The notes: a model not told the origin generated them from the letters alone. A stretch of 64,000 nucleotides of DNA from Psychrobacillus insolitus (GCF_003254155.1 NZ_QKZI01000007.1:1-64000); one strand, 5' to 3'. Shown: positions 26,857 to 35,602, counted from the first letter of the stretch. Made by a program: numbers and translations.

Positions 26857-26922
26857 TATTTATTCCCGTGTTGCAAATAACTGATGAGCAATCTCCTAAA
26901 AACTGTGATATCAACAAATGAG

Positions 26923-27018
26923 CAAAATCGATATACGACATATTTTAAAATAAGTACAAATATAAGAGAAAAGTCTCTTTTTTGCACTTATTTACGGATA
27001 TGTCGTATACTCATTTTG
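26923..27018 (+). repeat. 95-bp palindromic element, copy A
   Basis: The element starts CAAAATCGATATACGACATA and ends TATGTCGTATACTCATTTTG, with inner arms AAGTACAAA/TTTGCACTT, so it folds into one long imperfect hairpin. Its reverse complement recurs at 54976-55070. Confidence 0.8.
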
Positions 27019-27050
27019 TTCATTTTTAAAATGTGCTAAAATATTTTACT

Positions 27051-27107
27051 AGTGAAATGTCCCTGTGTTAGAAACATTCACGTTTGTTTCTAACACAGGA
27101 ACAAAAA
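27051..27107 (+). repeat. palindrome family R, copy 1 (short form)
   Basis: A 57-bp copy: AGTGAAATGTCCCTGTGTTA...TAACACAGGAACAAAAAA. Both arms carry the GTGTTAGAAACA inverted repeat. It lies directly downstream of the DUF2691-like gene. Confidence 0.85.
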
Positions 27108-27115
27108 ATAATGTA

Positions 27116-27577
27116 TTAAAAAGCTATCAACGTGGTTCTTGTATCATTTTCATCTGTAATATACTCTATATTTTTGTAACCAGCAGTTACTGCCCTAGAG
27201 AATATATTCTTAATATTTATTTGGTCTTTTGAATAAATCGTTACATATGAGGAATCGACCAGTAGGAGTACAAATTTACATTCACTTTCAACAAATTCTT
27301 GATAAGTTGCAATTTCTCTCACATCTGAATTTTTCGTAAATTCCTTTAAATCAACAAATATAAGGTAATAATCTTCTTTTGAAATTTCCTTATGCAGCCC
27401 TTCCCCATTTATTATGCAATTTGTTGGGAATAGTGGGTTTCCTAAAGTATTATTGTCAATAAAGTATGATTCTCCTCCGCCAATTTTCCAAGTTAATCCT
27501 TTTATATTGATACCATCTAATATCTCAAACAAATACTTCCCGTAGGCGTTTGGAATTTCAAAAGATATACCTCTCAC
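27116..27577 (-). CDS. DUF2691-like protein
   Basis: A 153-residue soluble protein starting RGISFEIPNAYGKYLFEIL, which resembles the small uncharacterised DUF2691 family of Bacillus. No catalytic motif is seen. GTG is the start, with GGGG eight bases upstream. It is the first gene of the accessory stretch with R repeats; copy 1 of that repeat begins nine bases beyond its stop. The function is unknown. Confidence 0.65.
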   Translation of the reverse strand: MRGISFEIPNAYGKYLFEILDGINIKGLTWKIGGGESYFIDNNTLGNPLFPTNCIINGEGLHKEISKEDYYLIFVDLKEFTKNSDVREIATYQEFVESECKFVLLLVDSSYVTIYSKDQINIKNIFSRAVTAGYKNIEYITDENDTRTTLIAF

Positions 27578-27769
27578 TCGTAATCCCCATTTCTCTTTTA
27601 AAATTAATCTGCACCTTCAGTGAAAAAGCGTCTCTACTTAATGTAGAAACGCACGACGTTTGTTTAATAATAAAAACAACTAAGTATTCCTCTCTAAGCT
27701 ACTAACATGCCACCCATAATTTTAGTTAAATTTACTATTTCAAAGTAAAAAGATTATTGCTCTTAAAAT

Positions 27770-28483
27770 TTAATGCTCCATCATTTCGTGTGCAATATCA
27801 TGTCCATCCATTTCTGATGGGTAGTAGGTAGGCCAGTTTGTTACTTCATCTAGTAAAGCCTTACGGTCGTCACCCCAATACAAATGATAGTGGTCAGATT
27901 CATTCTGTTTGATACTATGATCACTAAATTGAATAAATTGAGGAAGCCCTTCGATTTTTTCTACTAGTTTAAATATGTATCTTACCCCTCTATTTCCCGC
28001 ATCATATGTTAGGATTTCGTATCCATCATAGATATACTCACCTGAATTTTCTTTTCCATTTTTGAAGAACGTTACATTATCACCTTGAATCATGATTCGG
28101 TCAGCATCTGTTTGATACCCTATATTATAATACTCCTTATACTCTTCAGATGTCATGGCATCATCCTGTTCTGCTTTATACGCAAATACCTCATCAAGTG
28201 TACCATCCTGTAGGTATGGATCTACTGATTGCCAGTCTCCTTCCCAATCCAAAAGTGAACGATCCCTCACTTGGCTATCTTCAAAAAAGCCGTCATAAAT
28301 TTGTTTTGTTTCTTCATCATTTGCATGGCTATGTTCTTGTGCATGTTCACTTACATGTGTGTGACTTTCGGATATTTTCTCTTGTGTTTCAGTAGAGCCT
28401 TCAGCTAGTTCTGAAGTCTGACACCCTACTAGTAGTGAACTAATAGCTAATACACTTAGCCCTGTTGCAAATGAAATTTTCAT
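27770..28483 (-). CDS. zinT: ZinT-like zinc-binding lipoprotein
   Basis: A 237-residue lipoprotein: a signal peptide with lipobox LLVGC, a His-rich linker (SHTHVSEHAQEHSHAN, about 40-56), and a ZinT/YodA domain with DWEGDWQSVDPYL at the front and YHLYWGDDRK and conserved His residues at the end. ZinT domains capture zinc outside the membrane and pass it to ZnuABC-type importers. AAGGAG precedes the chosen ATG; a longer frame from 28606 would run through repeat R2 and is rejected. A Zur box and a consensus promoter lie upstream. No znuABC genes are nearby. Confidence 0.9.
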   Translation of the reverse strand: MKISFATGLSVLAISSLLVGCQTSELAEGSTETQEKISESHTHVSEHAQEHSHANDEETKQIYDGFFEDSQVRDRSLLDWEGDWQSVDPYLQDGTLDEVFAYKAEQDDAMTSEEYKEYYNIGYQTDADRIMIQGDNVTFFKNGKENSGEYIYDGYEILTYDAGNRGVRYIFKLVEKIEGLPQFIQFSDHSIKQNESDHYHLYWGDDRKALLDEVTNWPTYYPSEMDGHDIAHEMMEH

Positions 28484-28502
28484 AAATAACACTCCTTTTT
28501 CT

Positions 28503-28555
28503 AAATCGTAATAATTACTATTTAGAATTATATACATACCCAATTTGAACGTCAA
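28503..28555 (-). promoter_or_regulatory. zinT promoter with Zur box
   Basis: On the minus strand TTGACG (28550-28555) and TATAAT (28527-28532) are 17 bases apart. AAATCGTAATAATTACTATTT (28503-28523; a 21-base site, read on the plus strand) differs from the Bacillus Zur box by one base and sits just past the -10, overlapping the likely transcription start. Confidence 0.85.
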
Positions 28556-28575
28556 GTAAAAATTTAACGATTCAA

Positions 28576-28651
28576 AGTGAAATATCCCTGTGTTAGAAAC
28601 AAACATGAATATTTAAACTTTCATGTTTGTTTCTAACACAGGGACAAAAAA
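28576..28651 (+). repeat. palindrome family R, copy 2 (medium form)
   Basis: A 76-bp copy whose arms AGAAACAAACATGAA and TTTCATGTTTGTTTCT make a near-perfect hairpin. It lies upstream of the zinT promoter. Confidence 0.9.
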
Positions 28652-28711
28652 TGATATTTAAAAAGGAACAGCAATAAAATGAACTGTTCCTTTGTGCATG
28701 TTGATTGTTAA

Positions 28712-28976
28712 TTATAATGGTAAATCTTTTTCTTGAAATATACGTATTCCTATCGCATAAAGTACAATGCCAACCAATGCCAGGATAACAAATTGAACCA
28801 TATAACCATCACCTTTTAAAATTGCATCTGTGTCAAAAAGAGAATTTAGTGAGATGTATTTGATTCCTTCAAGACTTTCACTTACTTGCCCCATCAGCTG
28901 GAACAAGAAGAAAGCAAGTGGTATTCCAGCACCGAAAGCTAAAGAGTTTTTAGATAAATTGAATACACAAGAAAAT
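28712..28976 (-). pseudogene. C-terminal fragment of an ABC-2 type permease
   Basis: An open frame of about 88 codons runs from the edge of repeat R3 to a stop. It encodes a hydrophobic permease tail (LAFGAGIPLAFFLF; QFVILALVGIVLYAIGIRIF; ending FQEKDLPL) like the C-terminus of bacitracin-type ABC-2 permeases. The upstream part and the ATPase gene are missing, and the break is exactly at the repeat. Confidence 0.7.
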
Positions 28977-29071
28977 AGTGAAATGTCCCTGCGTTAGAAA
29001 CATTCAGGTTTATTTAAACAAACGTGAATATTTAAACTTTCGCGTTTGTTTCTAACACAGGGACAAAAAAA
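28977..29071 (+). repeat. palindrome family R, copy 3 (long form)
   Basis: A 95-bp copy with the extra inner palindrome. It separates the permease fragment from the truncated ORF on its right. Confidence 0.9.
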
Positions 29072-29233
29072 TGCAGTCCAAAAAATTACAACGGAAGTAA
29101 TAGGCTCAGTTCCATATATTAGTGAATAAATATAGTTTATAAAAAATAGCAGCATATAGATGTAAAAACCAAGGATTGCTCCTTTTTTCCAATTAATTAA
29201 CTCTATTTTAGACATACCTCTGAAGAATTTCAT
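28994..29233 (-). pseudogene. truncated small membrane protein ending inside repeat R3
   Basis: GGAGGG precedes an ATG at 29233. The first ~55 residues (MKFFRGMSKIELINWKKGAI, then two hydrophobic stretches) look like a real membrane protein start. The last ~23 codons are read through repeat R3 and are not credible protein. The original gene was probably longer; the family is not recognised. Confidence 0.5.
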
Positions 29234-29366
29234 TTTAGCCCTCCACATATAAGCTTACCCTTGCTGTTCCAGTAATACCTTTTAGTCATTCCATTATATT
29301 TGAACTAATACATTACTTTTACCATAAAAAATTATTATGCCTTCCTATGCTAACCGGTTAGATGAT

Positions 29367-29861
29367 TTAATCTTTTACTGTTTCAACTTCCTTTATCGCA
29401 CTTGTTAAAGCCAAGGTGTTTTCACTTATCGTATGTCCCTCTACAAGCGAGATATCATATTCTCCATTAGAGAAATGTATGTAATTCGCATCTTCTTTGT
29501 TCTTTTCAAAAAATATAGTGTACTCATTCTTATTCATTGTATTTAGTTCCCAACTTGCACCTATTGTCATTTCAACATTGTCCGATATTCTCTTAGCGTA
29601 ATATCCCTCCTTGTCCTCCACTAGTTCACCGACGAAATATATATTTCCACTTGACTGTATTACTAATAAACTTTCATCATTTGTCGTTGTAATTAAATCA
29701 ATATTTCCTTTAATATTTTCATTCTGAACAAAATGTTCCAAAGTTTCTTCTTTAGAAGAGAAATGGGCAATATTATCCTTTTCACTACAAGCAGATATAA
29801 AGAAAATAGCTATAACCATTAAAATAACCATAAATTGTCTAATAATAATCTCCACCTTCAC
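29367..29861 (-). CDS. small lipoprotein of unknown function
   Basis: Up to 164 residues with a hydrophobic signal segment (FMVILMVIAIFFISAC) whose lipobox gives a lipid-anchored Cys near residue 25, then a polar extracytoplasmic domain. No family is recognised. The start is unclear: GTG at 29861 overlaps the GGTGGAG that looks like the ribosome site, while the next ATG (29831) is 18 bases past it. An unusual ATT start in between is possible. Confidence 0.65.
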   Translation of the reverse strand: MKVEIIIRQFMVILMVIAIFFISACSEKDNIAHFSSKEETLEHFVQNENIKGNIDLITTTNDESLLVIQSSGNIYFVGELVEDKEGYYAKRISDNVEMTIGASWELNTMNKNEYTIFFEKNKEDANYIHFSNGEYDISLVEGHTISENTLALTSAIKEVETVKD

Positions 29862-29919
29862 ATACTTTATTAACGTTTTAACATAAATACCTATTTTAGG
29901 TTGAAATAATTTAATATAT

Positions 29920-29977
29920 AGTTAAATATCCCCACGTTAGATACATTCATGTTTGTTTCTAACGCAGCGACAAAAAA
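29920..29977 (+). repeat. palindrome family R, copy 4 (short, diverged)
   Basis: A 58-bp copy with several substitutions (CCCCACGTTAGATACATTC...TTTCTAACGCAGCGACAAAA), the most diverged of the six. The remaining 29978-30163 holds only a terminator and a doubtful short frame. Confidence 0.8.
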
Positions 29978-30028
29978 CTAATTTTATAGTCCCTACAGGT
30001 CCAGAAAATAGAAATTTATATGACCAAA

Positions 30029-30054
30029 TAAAAAAAGAGTAGCAAAAGCTACCC
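30029..30054 (-). terminator. terminator of the poly-Glu protein gene
   Basis: GGGTAGC and GCTACTC pair around TTTT and are followed on the minus strand by T7. Confidence 0.75.
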
Positions 30055-30163
30055 TAGTTAGTAAATTTTTAAAATTAAAGTTCCTCACTAGCCCAACAAT
30101 TACAGTCATTTTTTCTTACCTATTTTTATAATCATTTCCAAAATACCAAGCATAAATTTAAGG

Positions 30164-30565
30164 TCAATTTTCTCTTTCTTCTTCTTCTTCTTCTTCTTCT
30201 TCTTCTTCATTTAAATCGTGTTCGCCAATATAAATAAGGCCGATTGCATGATCAATTCTGGTTGGCCAATCATACGGAACGGATAACCTTCTGGATATAC
30301 CTCTCCAAAATTTACTCGAATCAGTTTCAAAATCTTGAAAATCTTTTAATAGTTCTTTATAAGACACACCATCAAATTGTATATTCATTTCCTGCAATCT
30401 CATGAAAGCCATATGTCTAATTTCAAGCTCTGCTGCCTTTTCCATTTCTTCTTCAGTTGCCTCTCCTATAATGGTTCCTGACGGGGGTAAGATAGCGTAA
30501 ATATTATCTACTTCTTCTTCCATTTCTTGTGCAGGAATCAATTTTTTACGGATCCGATTAAGCAT
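30164..30565 (-). CDS. hypothetical protein with poly-glutamate tail
   Basis: A 133-residue acidic protein with no recognised family. The body ends in DHAIGLIYIGEHDLN and is followed by 11 consecutive Glu residues encoded by a CTT/GAA trinucleotide tract (about 30176-30209). GGGAG is nine bases before the chosen ATG; the upstream TTG (30580) is part of the ribosome-site region. Repeat-length change would alter tail length but not the frame. The function is unknown. Confidence 0.7.
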   Translation of the reverse strand: MLNRIRKKLIPAQEMEEEVDNIYAILPPSGTIIGEATEEEMEKAAELEIRHMAFMRLQEMNIQFDGVSYKELLKDFQDFETDSSKFWRGISRRLSVPYDWPTRIDHAIGLIYIGEHDLNEEEEEEEEEEEREN

Positions 30566-30730
30566 AAAATCAACTCCCAATGGTTTTTCTCAATTATATA
30601 TAAGTCTAATAGATTAGTAAACTAATTACTCTTAATATTCAACCAAATATACCTATCATTGAAAAAAGATGTATTCAATCGATTTGGTAAAAACCCTTTA
30701 ATTTCATCCATGTTTCATACCAAATTTTTT

Positions 30731-30839
30731 TTATTTTAAAGGTTTTTCTATTTCCTCTCCATTTTTTATTATATACACTCCATTATCTTTAATTTTTATC
30801 TTATCTCCAAAATTAAAAACAATGTTAAAACAGTCCTTT
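30731..30839 (-). pseudogene. short gene remnant beside repeat R5
   Basis: An open frame on the minus strand (VFNFGDKIKIKDNGVYIIKN, then GEEIEKPLK and stop) begins at the edge of R5 without a start or ribosome site. The even residue mix suggests the tail of a lost gene. The rest of 30581-30994 is AT-rich with nothing else supported. Confidence 0.35.
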
Positions 30840-30840
30840 T

Positions 30841-30934
30841 AGTGAAATATCCCTGTGTTAGAAACATTTACGTTTATTTAAACAAACGTGAATATTTAAA
30901 CTTTCATGTTTGTTTCTAACACAGGGACAAAAAA
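30841..30934 (+). repeat. palindrome family R, copy 5 (long form)
   Basis: A 94-bp copy nearly identical to copies 3 and 6, located 60 bases upstream of the SDR-like gene. Confidence 0.9.
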
Positions 30935-30994
30935 CGATGGTATCTTAGAATAAGAGTTAAGTACTGGTAAACCAATTCAACTTGGAGGGAACTT

Positions 30995-31612
30995 ATGAAA
31001 ATAATAATTTTTGGCGCATCAGGAAAAACAGGGAAGTTACTTGTTACGCAAGCGCTTTCTGACAACCATACGGTCACAGCATTCGTAAGAAACCCAAGTA
31101 ACTTTAACATTTCCGATCCAAACCTTTTGATTGTTCAGGGAGATGTAACAGATGCATCTGCTGTAAAGAAAGCCATTCTTGGGCATGACGCAGTTATTTC
31201 AACACTTGGAACGAATACTGGATTACGAAAAACAACAATCCTTCATGAAATGACGCAAAATATCGTTCAGGGTATGAAGGAACAGCGGGTGTCGCGAATT
31301 GCTTACATGACTTCAGCGGGAATTGACAAAGAAATACCAGGTGTTTTTGGGAAACTTACAATGAAATTGCTTGGAAATGTCCTAGACGATCATCACAATG
31401 CAGTGGCTGTGATAAAGGATAATGATTTACAATGGACGATTGCAAGACCCTTAGGACTAAACGACAAACCGTTTACAGGGAAATATCGTAAAGATACGAT
31501 TGGAGTTCCTAAAGGCGGCCGTACAATTTCTCGAGCGGATGTCGCCGACTTCTTATTACAGGCAATTTTGAATGAAGAATTTATCCACCAGTCTGTTGCC
31601 TTGAGTGACTAG
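30995..31612 (+). CDS. NAD(P)-binding atypical SDR (NmrA-like)
   Basis: A 205-residue protein with the nucleotide site FGASGKTGKLL at residues 5-15, GDVTDASAV, and STLGTNTGLRKT; it lacks the catalytic Tyr-x3-Lys of classical SDRs and fits the NAD(P)H-binding NmrA-like group (flavin reductase-like or redox sensor proteins). TTGGAGGG lies before the ATG. The gene is bracketed by R copies 5 and 6, in the same orientation, so it may have been gained or moved as a unit; this is inference. Confidence 0.85.
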   Translation: MKIIIFGASGKTGKLLVTQALSDNHTVTAFVRNPSNFNISDPNLLIVQGDVTDASAVKKAILGHDAVISTLGTNTGLRKTTILHEMTQNIVQGMKEQRVSRIAYMTSAGIDKEIPGVFGKLTMKLLGNVLDDHHNAVAVIKDNDLQWTIARPLGLNDKPFTGKYRKDTIGVPKGGRTISRADVADFLLQAILNEEFIHQSVALSD

Positions 31613-31613
31613 T

Positions 31614-31708
31614 AGTGAAATATCCCTGCGTTAGAAATATTCACGTTTTTTTAAACAAACGTGAATATTTAAACTTTCGTGATTGTTTCTAACACAGGGA
31701 CAAAAAAA
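31614..31708 (+). repeat. palindrome family R, copy 6 (long form)
   Basis: A 95-bp copy starting one base after the SDR stop codon. Confidence 0.9.
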
Positions 31709-31740
31709 TTTCCCGAGAGAATATCTCAGGAAATTTTTTA
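31703..31740 (-). terminator. terminator of psuG
   Basis: AAATTTCCTGAGA and TCTCGGGAAATTT pair, followed by T-run, just past the psuG stop and overlapping the end of repeat R6. Confidence 0.75.
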
Positions 31741-32652
31741 TTATAGATTATTCAATTCAACTGCAATTTTAGCTCCAACTGTTGCATTGTTGTAGACTAA
31801 TGCAATGTTTGATTCTAAACTCTTGCCTTCTGTTAGTTCTTTTACTTTCCCTAATAAGAAAGGTGTTACGTCTTTTCCTTTAACTCCATTTTCCGTCGCT
31901 TCGTTTAAAGCTGTTGTAATAATGCTGTCAATATATTCTTCTGCTAGAGAATCTTCTGCTGGAATTGGATTTGCAATAATTGCTCCACCTATTAACCCTA
32001 AGTCCCATTTCACTTTGAGCATTCTTGCTACTTGAATTGGTTCATCTAATCTAAAATTGGAATCAAATTCACTTGTTGCCGTATAGAATGCTGGGAATTT
32101 ATCCGTTTGGAACCCAACTACTGGAACACCTTTCGTTTCTAAGTATTCAAGAGTCAATCCGATATCTAAAATAGATTTTACTCCCGCACATACTACCGCA
32201 ACATTTGTAGAAGCTAGTTCTTCTAAGTCAGCCGAAATGTCCATTGTTTCTTCTGCACCTCTATGAACGCCGCCAATACCTCCAGTTACAAACACTTTAA
32301 TACCCGCTAGCTCTGCACAAATCATTGTTGATGCAACTGTTGTTGCTCCAATTTCTTTAGATGCAACTACATAAGCTAGATCTCTTCTAGATGTTTTTCT
32401 AGCATTTTTACTTGTACCAAGTGTTTCTAGTTCTTCTTCTGAAAGACCAATTTTAATTTTTCCATCCATTATAGCAATAGTCGCTGGAACTGCTCCGTTA
32501 TCACGAATAATTTGCTCCACTTTTCTTGCCATTTCCACATTTTGTGGGTAAGGCATGCCGTGTGAAATGATTGTTGATTCTAATGCAACAATCGCTTTCC
32601 CTGCAGCCATTCCTTCTTCTACTTCTTTTGAATACGTTAAAAATTCTCTCAT
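31741..32652 (-). CDS. psuG: pseudouridine-5'-phosphate glycosidase
   Basis: A 303-residue enzyme that splits pseudouridine 5'-phosphate into uracil and ribose 5-phosphate. Family blocks: [16 protein letters not shown] (catalytic Glu), [14 protein letters not shown] (phosphate-binding Lys/Arg), [21 protein letters not shown]. It overlaps psuK by four bases and has GGAGG inside psuK, so the two are coupled. Together they degrade pseudouridine from RNA turnover. Confidence 0.95.
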   Translation of the reverse strand: MREFLTYSKEVEEGMAAGKAIVALESTIISHGMPYPQNVEMARKVEQIIRDNGAVPATIAIMDGKIKIGLSEEELETLGTSKNARKTSRRDLAYVVASKEIGATTVASTMICAELAGIKVFVTGGIGGVHRGAEETMDISADLEELASTNVAVVCAGVKSILDIGLTLEYLETKGVPVVGFQTDKFPAFYTATSEFDSNFRLDEPIQVARMLKVKWDLGLIGGAIIANPIPAEDSLAEEYIDSIITTALNEATENGVKGKDVTPFLLGKVKELTEGKSLESNIALVYNNATVGAKIAVELNNL

Positions 32653-33752
32653 GATAAATATTCCTCCAATTCATTATTTAAAGTTACTTTAGAAAGCGTT
32701 GTTCGAACTGTCTCCGTTGCTTGTAAGGTTTTACTCGCATTTATCACTCCTGCAAATAGAGCCTCTTTCATCTGAACGCCTTCTAACCATGCGTGAATTG
32801 TTCCGGAGACAAAAGCATCCCCTGCTCCGGTAACATCAACTATATGGTCCACATGTATCGCTGGGATGAATAAACTATTGTTGGTCTCACTAGCATACAT
32901 AATACCTTTGCTACCATTCGTTATTACAACATGTTTGACTCCCTTTTGTACAAATATAGAAGCTGCACTTCCCCATGAATCTTCATCCTCAATTTGCAGT
33001 TGCAAATATGTCTCTGCCTCGTCTTTATTCAGAATAAGTAATTCAATTCCTTTTAAATCTTCAGGCATTCTTTCCATTTTAGGAGAAGAAACTGGAACGA
33101 TAACAAAGGGGATCTCTTTTGCTATAGCTAGAGCTTTCAAATATTCCAATACATCATTTGGACAATTCATATCTGCTACTAATAATTGAGCATTCGCTAA
33201 ATGCGTTTCTTGTTTTTTCATATACTCCACAGATAGCTGTTCGTATATTTCCATATTCGCTAATGCCAAGATCATTTCACCATTAGTATCCAATATGGCA
33301 GAATATGTTCCTGTTTCAAAGTTAGAAAGCTTCTCTACCGAAAATAGATTCATCCAAGGACTAGATGCTCCTTCTATGATTTGATATTCTATATCATTCC
33401 CAACAACGGTTAATAAACGAACATCATGTCCAAGTCTCCCTAAATTTTCTCCAATATTTCTTGCTACTCCACCCACACTTTGTACGCTAGTAGCGGGATT
33501 GGAAGTACCCATTTGCACTTTGTTTTTCACTGAAAATTTGCGGTCTACATTTGCACCACCTATGCAAATGACTTCTTTGCTTTCAGGAAGTATATAAGCT
33601 CTTCCGGTAATTTTCCCGTTTTTTATGAGTTGTGAAATTATGTTCGCTATCGCGGGTCTAGACATACTTAAACTGTTTGCAATTTCTAACTGTGAAGCAT
33701 ATGGATTTTTTGTTAGATATTGCAGTATTTGCATTTCCTTCGATTCCAACAT
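32649..33752 (-). CDS. psuK: pseudouridine kinase with N-terminal winged helix
   Basis: A 367-residue PfkB-type sugar kinase preceded by a DNA-binding-like winged helix (about 1-55: [20 protein letters not shown]). The kinase part has [15 protein letters not shown] and the catalytic GAGDAFVSG. The HTH-kinase fusion is common for this pathway and suggests self-regulation by substrate or product. GGAGG is five bases before the chosen ATG; a TTG at 33785 is rejected. Confidence 0.9.
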   Translation of the reverse strand: MLESKEMQILQYLTKNPYASQLEIANSLSMSRPAIANIISQLIKNGKITGRAYILPESKEVICIGGANVDRKFSVKNKVQMGTSNPATSVQSVGGVARNIGENLGRLGHDVRLLTVVGNDIEYQIIEGASSPWMNLFSVEKLSNFETGTYSAILDTNGEMILALANMEIYEQLSVEYMKKQETHLANAQLLVADMNCPNDVLEYLKALAIAKEIPFVIVPVSSPKMERMPEDLKGIELLILNKDEAETYLQLQIEDEDSWGSAASIFVQKGVKHVVITNGSKGIMYASETNNSLFIPAIHVDHIVDVTGAGDAFVSGTIHAWLEGVQMKEALFAGVINASKTLQATETVRTTLSKVTLNNELEEYLS

Positions 33753-33817
33753 ATGATCCTCCACTCTTTTGAACTTTTGTTCCAATTATAAACTTTTGTT
33801 TAATAAAAGTCAAAATA

Positions 33818-33855
33818 AAAACTGATAACTAAGTTATATAGTTATCAGTTCACTT
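33818..33855 (-). terminator. terminator of motB
   Basis: AACTGATAACTA and TAGTTATCAGTT pair between motB and the psuK promoter region. Confidence 0.75.
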
Positions 33856-33860
33856 ATCTT

Positions 33861-34628
33861 TTATTCAGGTTGTTCATTTAACGTACCATCCTCTAGAACA
33901 AGAGGCTGGATTAATACTTCAACACGTCTATTTTTGGCACGACCTTCAACCGTATCATTAGAAGCGACGGGTTTAAATTCTCCATAGCCTTTTGCACTAA
34001 AATAAAGAGGATCAATTGTATTTTTATCAACTAAAATTTTGAGGAAATTGACAGATCGCATAACACTAAGCTCCCAGTTAGAAGAGTATTTACTACCAGA
34101 TATAGGAATATTATCTGTATGTCCAGTAATAACTACATTTCGAGGTGGATCAAATACTAAAAGATCTGAGATATCTTCTGCAAGATTGATATACTCTGGA
34201 TTCACTTGGGATTCTCCTGTTTCAAACAAAATGCTATCTCGAATTGTTACAAGAAGTCCCTCTTCTGTTAATTTAGTTGCAAACTGCTTTTCCAAAACAT
34301 TAACTGCAATATATTCATCTACACTATTTTGAATTTCAGCTAGGGCTTGTTGATCTTCAATATAAGCAGAACTTTCACTATCTTTGTTTGTATTATTTGG
34401 TTGGATCGGTACATCAATTGGTGAAGGTTGTTCTAATAATCCAGTTCCACCATCAAATACCTGATTAAACACTTGTGACATCTGTTCTAGTTTTTTTGCG
34501 TCTACCGTACTTGATGCAAATAAGACGATAAACAGTGCTAATAGTAGGGTTAATATATCTGCATAGGGAAGAAGCCATGATTCTCCCATCTCTTCTTCCT
34601 CATGATGTTTTTTACGTTTCTTAGCCAA
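33861..34628 (-). CDS. motB: flagellar motor protein MotB
   Basis: A 255-residue stator subunit: a basic N-terminus, one membrane helix with the proton-binding Asp in SWLLPYADILTLLLALFIVL (D24 by the chosen start), and an OmpA-like peptidoglycan-binding domain (VVITGHTDNIPI, NWELSVMRS, NRRVEVLI). The Tyr-Ala-Asp segment fits H+-type MotB. GGGGAGG is six bases before the TTG at 34628; the GTG at 34643 lies ahead of that site and is rejected. It overlaps motA by eight bases. Confidence 0.93.
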   Translation of the reverse strand: MAKKRKKHHEEEEMGESWLLPYADILTLLLALFIVLFASSTVDAKKLEQMSQVFNQVFDGGTGLLEQPSPIDVPIQPNNTNKDSESSAYIEDQQALAEIQNSVDEYIAVNVLEKQFATKLTEEGLLVTIRDSILFETGESQVNPEYINLAEDISDLLVFDPPRNVVITGHTDNIPISGSKYSSNWELSVMRSVNFLKILVDKNTIDPLYFSAKGYGEFKPVASNDTVEGRAKNRRVEVLIQPLVLEDGTLNEQPE

Positions 34629-35415
34629 GTCCAGCCTCCCCACTTTCGCTTAATACTTTTTTACGGTCTGATATAGATAAGTAGGAAGCTAGCTTTTGTT
34701 CAATAACACGAGGGGCATCTCCTTCTAAAACTGAAAGAATTCCTTCTAACATCATTGTTTTTTGGCGAACCTCTTGTTTAGATTTCCGTTTTAGCTTATT
34801 TGCAAATGGGTGCCATAGCACATACCCTGTAAAAATCCCAAGTAATGTCGCAACGAAAGCTGCGGAAATGGCATGGCCTAGTTTTTCGATATCATTCATG
34901 TCACCTAAAGCTGCTATTAAGCCTACTACCGCTCCAAGCACCCCTAGTGTCGGGGCATATGTACCAGCTTGTGTGAAAATTAGTGCACCGCCTGAATGTC
35001 TATCTTCTAAAGCGTCTATTTCTTCTGTCAATACATCTCGAATATAGTCAGCATTTTGACCATCAATTGCTAAAGCTAACCCATTTTTCAAAAATGGATC
35101 CTCTACTTCGTCTGTCTTTCCTTCCAGTGCTAGTAACCCTTCTCTGCGAGCCAAATCTGCCCAGCTCGAGAACATTTTGATAACTTCATGATCTGGTACA
35201 AGTTTAGTCTCTTTAAAGATTACTCCAAAAAGACTTGGTACTCTTTTTAGCTCATTCATTGGAAAACCGATAACAATTGTCGCTATTGTACCAAAAATAA
35301 TTATTAATATAGCAGCTGGATTTAATAGCGCAACTAATGCAACACCTTTTAAAACCATCCCCACTATTAAAGCAACAAATCCTATAATAAGACCAATTAC
35401 AGTAGACTTATCCAT
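34621..35415 (-). CDS. motA: flagellar motor protein MotA
   Basis: A 264-residue stator channel protein with four membrane helices, the MotA family block GTYAPTLGVLGAVVGLI (about 160-176), and a cytoplasmic loop rich in charged residues for contact with the rotor. The motA-motB pair stands apart from flagellar structural genes, as in B. subtilis. GGGGG precedes the ATG. Confidence 0.95.
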   Translation of the reverse strand: MDKSTVIGLIIGFVALIVGMVLKGVALVALLNPAAILIIIFGTIATIVIGFPMNELKRVPSLFGVIFKETKLVPDHEVIKMFSSWADLARREGLLALEGKTDEVEDPFLKNGLALAIDGQNADYIRDVLTEEIDALEDRHSGGALIFTQAGTYAPTLGVLGAVVGLIAALGDMNDIEKLGHAISAAFVATLLGIFTGYVLWHPFANKLKRKSKQEVRQKTMMLEGILSVLEGDAPRVIEQKLASYLSISDRKKVLSESGEAGLG

Positions 35416-35602
35416 TCATTAACCCCCACATTCTATTCCTTTACTTTATTTCGGCTGATTTAGTCATATTTTAATAAAAACATCGAAATCTCGATTAATA
35501 ACTCAGCAATTATGAACAAATCTTGACTTTCATTAACCAAGTTGTTTGAAAAATCTATATCGAAGGGCTATTATGAAAGAAAATACAGAAAGGAAGTATG
35601 AA

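Noticed and set aside
27051-31708. R repeats as simple intrinsic terminators
   Set aside because: The hairpin is followed by ACAAAAAA rather than a T-run on the plus strand, copies lie upstream as well as downstream of genes, and the sequence is conserved far beyond terminator needs.
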